From Myxococcales bacterium (lineage in GTDB: Bacteria > Myxococcota_A > Polyangia > Polyangiales > Polyangiaceae), in NCBI GenBank assembly GCA_016212965.1, contig JACRDA010000354.1:39033-103032 (forward strand): a DNA stretch of 64,000 nt, in the 5' to 3' direction. Below are positions 60,273 through 64,000 of the stretch, piece by piece. Within the stretch, counting starts at the first letter, position 1; the number at the start of each line of letters is the position of its first letter. The notes under the pieces are model-generated. The model saw only the letters and a list, made by a program, of their open reading frames with translations, was not told where the DNA came from and ran no database searches. A program made the position numbers and the translations under genes.

Positions 60273-61639
60273 TGATGGATCTCCGTGGACGTTCCGTCGC
60301 CATCGTGGGGCTCGGCCGAAGCGGCATCGCGGCCGCCACGCTGTGCCTGCGGAAGGGGGCGCGGGTCACGGTCTGCGACGAGGTGGCGCGCGAGCGGCTG
60401 CCGCCCGAGGCGCTCGGGCTCGAGACCGCCGGTGCGCGCCTCGCGTGCGGACCGCTGTCCGCCGACCTCTTGTGCGCCGCGGAGCTCGTGGTGGTGTCAC
60501 CGGGCGTGCCGGCGCGCGCGGCCGTCGCCGCGGCGGAGCGCGCCGGGCGCGAGGTGGTGAGCGAGCTCGAGCTCGCCGCGCGCTTCCTCGTCGCCCCCAT
60601 CGCGCTCGTCGGCGGCACGAATGGCAAGAGCACCGTGACCGCGCTCGCGCACGCCATGCTCGCCGCGGCGCTGCCGCGCGTGTTCGTGGGCGGCAACTTC
60701 GGGACGCCGCTCTCGGAAGCGGTGGATCAGCCCTTCGACGCCCTCGTGGTCGAGATCTCGAGCTTCCAGGCCGAGCGCGTGCCCACCCTGCACGCGCATG
60801 CGGCGGCGCTGCTCAACGTCACCGAGGACCACCTCGATCGCTACCCGAGCTTCCAGGCCTATGCGGACGCCAAGGGCAACCCCTTCGTGCGCCAGACGCC
60901 CGACGACGTGGCGGTGATCCCCGACGGCGACGCCCTGTGCGCGGCCCAGGCGGCCCGCGGGCGGGCGCGCGTCGTCCGCTTCGGCTCCGAGCCGGGGCGC
61001 GGCGACGTCGCGCCCGAGGGCGATGCGATCGTCGACCGCCGTGACGGCGCGCGCTATTCCCTGGCGCGCTTCCAGCTGCGCGGACGACACAACCTCGCGA
61101 ACGCTGCGGCGGCCGTCGCACTGGCGCGCGGTATGGGTGCGCCCGTCGAGGCCGTGGCTAGGGGGCTCGAGGGGTTCGCCGGGCTCGCGCACCGGACGGT
61201 CCTCGTCGCCGAGCGCGACGGCGTGCGCTACTACGACGACTCCAAGGGCACCAACGTCGGCGCCGCGGTCGCGGCCCTGTCGGGTCTGGCGGAGGCGCGG
61301 GCGGTGCTCATCGCCGGCGGTCGCGACAAGCAGGGCAGCTACGAGCCGCTCGTGCAGGCACTGCGCGACCGGGGGCGCGCGCTCGTGGTCGTCGGCGAGG
61401 CCGCCGAGCGCATTGCGGCGGCGGCAGGGGGCACGCTGCCGGTGGTGCGGGCCGCCACGCTCGCCGAGGCCGTGGCGCGGGCGGCCGAGCTGGCGCGGCC
61501 GGGGGACGCGGTGCTGCTCAGCCCGGCGTGCTCGAGCTTCGACATGTTCCGCGACTACAAGGAGCGGGGCGAGGTGTTCGTGGCCGCGGTGCGCGCCCTC
61601 GACGCGACCCGCGGCGCCCGGGCAGGAGGACCGTCGTGA
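60272..61639 (+). CDS. murD: UDP-N-acetylmuramoylalanine-D-glutamate ligase
   Basis: 455 residues from ATG 60272, sharing one base with the mraY stop (TGATG); a second ATG at 60275 is possible and has GAGG nearer the usual distance. The N-terminal Rossmann motif VAIVGLGRSGIAAATL, P-loop LVGGTNGKSTVTALAH, NFGTPLSEAV, LNVTEDHLDRYPSFQAYADAK, RHNLANAAAAVALA and DDSKGTNVGAAVAAL and AVLLSPACSSFDMF fit MurD throughout. It adds D-glutamate to UDP-MurNAc-L-Ala. It overlaps ftsW by 4 bp (GTGA). Confidence 0.96.
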   Translation: MMDLRGRSVAIVGLGRSGIAAATLCLRKGARVTVCDEVARERLPPEALGLETAGARLACGPLSADLLCAAELVVVSPGVPARAAVAAAERAGREVVSELELAARFLVAPIALVGGTNGKSTVTALAHAMLAAALPRVFVGGNFGTPLSEAVDQPFDALVVEISSFQAERVPTLHAHAAALLNVTEDHLDRYPSFQAYADAKGNPFVRQTPDDVAVIPDGDALCAAQAARGRARVVRFGSEPGRGDVAPEGDAIVDRRDGARYSLARFQLRGRHNLANAAAAVALARGMGAPVEAVARGLEGFAGLAHRTVLVAERDGVRYYDDSKGTNVGAAVAALSGLAEARAVLIAGGRDKQGSYEPLVQALRDRGRALVVVGEAAERIAAAAGGTLPVVRAATLAEAVARAAELARPGDAVLLSPACSSFDMFRDYKERGEVFVAAVRALDATRGARAGGPS

Positions 61640-62886
61640 GCCACGCAGCCGCCCAGCCGAACCGCAATCGCTCGCGCCTCGCGAGCGGTCTCGAGCGCGC
61701 CAAGCGCCTCGTCACGACGAGCGCCTCGGGCCCGATGGACGTGGTGCTGTGCGCCGCGGTCGTGGCCCTGATCGGCTTCGGCGTGGTCATGGTCTACAGC
61801 GCGTCCGCGTTCGACGGTACGGTCCGCTTCGGCGATCCCCAGTACTACCTCCGGCGCCAGGGCATCTATGCCGGTCTCGCGCTCGTGGTCGTGTTCGTCA
61901 CGAGTCGCATCGACTACCACCGGCTGCGCACGCTCACCTATCCGCTCATCGTGGCGGTCGTGGGCCTCATGCTCGCCACCATTCTCGGCCTGGGCCACCG
62001 CGCGGGCAACGCGTATCGCTGGCTCGCGATCGGTCCCGTTCACGTGCAGCCCGCCGAGCTCGCCAAGGTCGCCCTCGTCCTGTGGCTGGCGTACTCGCTG
62101 TCGAAGAAGTCGGATCGGATCCGGACCTTCACCGTCGGCTTCCTGCCGCACCTGTTGATGGCGGGCCTGCTCATGGCCCTGTGCCTGAAGCAGCCCGACT
62201 TCGGCAGCGCCGTCGTGCTCCTGCTGCTCACGTTCTCGATGATGTTCGTGTCCGGCGTGCGGCTGCCGTACATCGTCTCCTTCGCGGCGGTGCTTGGCGT
62301 CCTCGGCACGATTGCCGTGCGCTTCAGCGGCTACCGATACGCCCGCTACCTGTCGTGGCTCGACATGGAGCAGCACCGACAGGATCTCGCCTACCAGCCG
62401 TTCCAGGCGGCGATGAGCTTCGGCTCGGGCGGGCTCTTCGGCGTCGGCCTGGGGCGTGGCCTGCAGGTACTCTACCTGCCGGAGGCCCATACCGACTTCG
62501 TCGCGGCCATCATCGGCGAGGAGCTCGGGTTCGTGGGCGTGTGTGCGCTCACCGGCATCTTCGGCATCGTGGTGGCCCGCGGCATCAAGATCGCGTTCGA
62601 GGCCGCCGACGACTACGGCAGCTACCTCGCGTTCGGTCTGTCGATGCTGTTCGGCATGCAGGTGCTCATCAACCTGTCGGTGGCGATGGCCATTCTCCCC
62701 ACGAAGGGGCTCACGCTGCCGCTCATCAGCTACGGCGGCTCGTCGCTGCTCGTGTCCGCGGCGGCGATCGGCATCCTGCTCAACGTGAGCCGCAGCCGCT
62801 CGGTGGTGCGCGCCTCGGTGGAGGCGGTCGGACCCGAGCCGAGCGCTTCCGTGGTGGTGGCGGCGAGCGCGGAGGAGGCGTCGTGA
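61636..62886 (+). CDS. ftsW: septal peptidoglycan glycosyltransferase/flippase FtsW
   Basis: 416 residues from GTG 61636, overlapping murD. A SEDS protein with about ten helices. Signatures: VVMVYSASAF early, YYLRRQGIYAGLAL, GHRAGNAYRWLAIGPVHVQPAELAKVALVLWLAY, KQPDFGSAVVLLLL, a large central extracellular loop (YRYARYLSWLDMEQHRQDLAYQPFQ, with AMSFGSGG) and the C-terminal ILPTKGLTLPLISYGGSSLLV. It polymerises glycan strands with FtsI at the septum. The Ala/Glu-rich ends are variable. It overlaps murG by 4 bp. Confidence 0.97.
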   Translation: MSHAAAQPNRNRSRLASGLERAKRLVTTSASGPMDVVLCAAVVALIGFGVVMVYSASAFDGTVRFGDPQYYLRRQGIYAGLALVVVFVTSRIDYHRLRTLTYPLIVAVVGLMLATILGLGHRAGNAYRWLAIGPVHVQPAELAKVALVLWLAYSLSKKSDRIRTFTVGFLPHLLMAGLLMALCLKQPDFGSAVVLLLLTFSMMFVSGVRLPYIVSFAAVLGVLGTIAVRFSGYRYARYLSWLDMEQHRQDLAYQPFQAAMSFGSGGLFGVGLGRGLQVLYLPEAHTDFVAAIIGEELGFVGVCALTGIFGIVVARGIKIAFEAADDYGSYLAFGLSMLFGMQVLINLSVAMAILPTKGLTLPLISYGGSSLLVSAAAIGILLNVSRSRSVVRASVEAVGPEPSASVVVAASAEEAS

Positions 62887-64000
62887 GCGGTGTGCTCATC
62901 GCCGGGGGCGGCACCGGGGGTCACGTGTTCCCGATGCTGGCGGTGGGTGCCGCCCTGCGCGCCGAGTCCCCCGTGCTGCCGCTGCACTTCGTGGGCACGG
63001 GGCGCGGTATCGAGGCGCGCGCGGTGCCGGCCGAGGGCCACCACTTGCATCGGCTCGACGTGCTGCCGCTGCGCGGCCAGGGTCTGCGCGGGTTCTTGCG
63101 CGGGGCCGTGCGCGCGCTCGGCCTCTTGCCGGAGGCGCGCGCGCTCGTGAAAAAGCTCGCGCCCGACGTCGTCTTCTCGGTGGGCGGCTACGCGGCGGGG
63201 CCGGTGGTGCTCGCGGCGTGGAGCCTGGGTGTGCCGGTCACGCTGCTCGAGCCGAACGCCGTGCTCGGCTTCACGAACCGCCTGCTCCTGTCCCTGGTGG
63301 TGCGCGTCTACACCGCGTTTCCCGAGGTGGGGCCGCGCCGCGGACGCGCGCGGGTGCGGCAGCTCGGCGTGCCGCTGCGGCGGCGCTTCGAGCCGCAGCC
63401 CGCCGCCGTCCGGGACGGGCGGGTGCGTGTCCTCGTGCTCGGAGGCAGCCAGGGCGCCAAGGCGCTCAACGAGAGCGTGCCGCGGGCGCTCGCCCGCGTG
63501 GCGGAGCGCGTGCCCGGGCTCGAGGTGGTCCACCAGACCGGTCGCGAGCGCGAGGCCGGCGTGCGCGAGCTCTACGCCGAGCTCGGGCTTGCGGCCCGCG
63601 CCGAGGTGCGTGGCTTCATCGACGACGTGGCGAGCGAGCTCGGGGCCGCCGACCTCGTCGTGGGCCGGGCGGGCGCCTCGAGCACGAGCGAGATCTGCGC
63701 CGTGGGGCGCGCGGCGCTGCTCGTGCCCTATCCCTTCGCGGCCGACGACCACCAGCGACGCAACGCCGAGTCCCTGGCGCGCGACGGGGCGGCCCGCTGC
63801 GTGGTGCAGAGCGAGGCCACGGTGGAGCGACTCGCGGCCGAGCTCGGCGCGCTCGCGTCGGACGGTGCGGCGCGCGTGGCCATGGCCGAGCGTGCGCGCC
63901 TGCGCGGCCGGCCCGAGGCGGCACGCGCGGTGGCGCGCGATCTCCTGGGTATCGCGGAGGAGCGCCGCGCGCGCGCCGGGCGCCCGGGCGCGCGCGCGGA
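62883..64000 (+). CDS. murG: undecaprenyl-PP-MurNAc-pentapeptide GlcNAc transferase, 3' partial
   Basis: Starts at GTG 62883, overlapping ftsW (GTGA); absent from the ORF track because no stop is reached before the edge. About 372 codons are visible, so nearly the whole enzyme (~360-370 residues) is present. Motifs are IAGGGTGGHVFPMLAVG (glycine loop), VGGYAAGPVVLAAWSLGVPVTLLEPNAVLGFTNRLL, VLGGSQGAKALNE, VHQTGRERE, and GRAGASSTSEICAVGRAALLVPYPFAADDHQRRNAE (sugar-nucleotide site). It converts lipid I to lipid II. The end is Arg/Gly/Ala-rich. The dcw cluster probably continues with murC and others beyond the window. Confidence 0.96.
   Translation, partial: MSGVLIAGGGTGGHVFPMLAVGAALRAESPVLPLHFVGTGRGIEARAVPAEGHHLHRLDVLPLRGQGLRGFLRGAVRALGLLPEARALVKKLAPDVVFSVGGYAAGPVVLAAWSLGVPVTLLEPNAVLGFTNRLLLSLVVRVYTAFPEVGPRRGRARVRQLGVPLRRRFEPQPAAVRDGRVRVLVLGGSQGAKALNESVPRALARVAERVPGLEVVHQTGREREAGVRELYAELGLAARAEVRGFIDDVASELGAADLVVGRAGASSTSEICAVGRAALLVPYPFAADDHQRRNAESLARDGAARCVVQSEATVERLAAELGALASDGAARVAMAERARLRGRPEAARAVARDLLGIAEERRARAGRPGARA

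Overview
The window is very GC-rich, with densely packed genes, many GTG starts and many 4-bp ATGA/GTGA start/stop overlaps. It looks chromosomal. Several traits point to a Myxococcota (deltaproteobacterial) organism: a serine/threonine kinase with an N-terminal zinc ribbon, many lipoproteins with Gly/Thr/Ser-rich linkers, a GldA/GldF/GldG/DUF4340-type ABC system, a 1,445-residue CoA-activase fusion, and a Gram-negative dcw cluster whose MurE carries the meso-DAP motif. That placement is inference. I found no rRNA, tRNA, CRISPR array, IS element or prophage.

Left part (1-8.7 kb, accessory in character): a partial beta-propeller protein, an orphan PAAR-like gene lying between two 45-bp direct repeats, a BrnT/BrnA toxin-antitoxin pair, then a leftward run of a GH31 lipoprotein, an STN/PDZ-like lipoprotein and a DUF362 protein. 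A frameshifted small gene and a Cys/Gly-rich lipoprotein follow.

Middle (8.7-33 kb, metabolism and envelope): leftward nadB-CPBP protease-thrC, rightward etfB-etfA-cupin, a stand-alone KAS III enzyme with a 77-aa partner, a Ser/Thr kinase and pabA-pabB. Next comes a rightward sugar/glycerol-phosphate-type ABC importer operon headed by a HAD phosphatase and trailed by a large membrane-anchored protein. After it come two beta-barrel proteins, a cytochrome-c lipoprotein, a large signalling protein in which both the kinase and receiver catalytic residues appear lost, a secreted lipoprotein and lysC.

Right part (33-64 kb): divergently from lysC, a promoter with flanking inverted repeats precedes a Gld-type ABC operon that ends in pheT. 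The giant CoA-activase/HgdB fusion is next, then an M20 amidohydrolase divergent from crotonase, glcD-like oxidase, ruvC, lolA-like and B12-domain genes. A comparatively AT-rich intergenic region with 10-bp-spaced MraZ-box-like repeats leads into the dcw operon: mraZ-rsmH-ftsL-ftsI-murE-murF-mraY-murD-ftsW-murG. It makes peptidoglycan precursors and the septal synthase/flippase machinery, nearly every junction overlaps by 1-4 bp, and murG runs off the right edge.

Most genes are ordinary core functions. The least ordinary items are the repeat-flanked PAAR gene, the degenerate kinase-receiver protein, the crotonase lacking its second catalytic Glu, the extended FtsL and KTA-motif FtsI, pheT joined to a Gld/DUF4340 operon, and the lysC/gld divergent control region.
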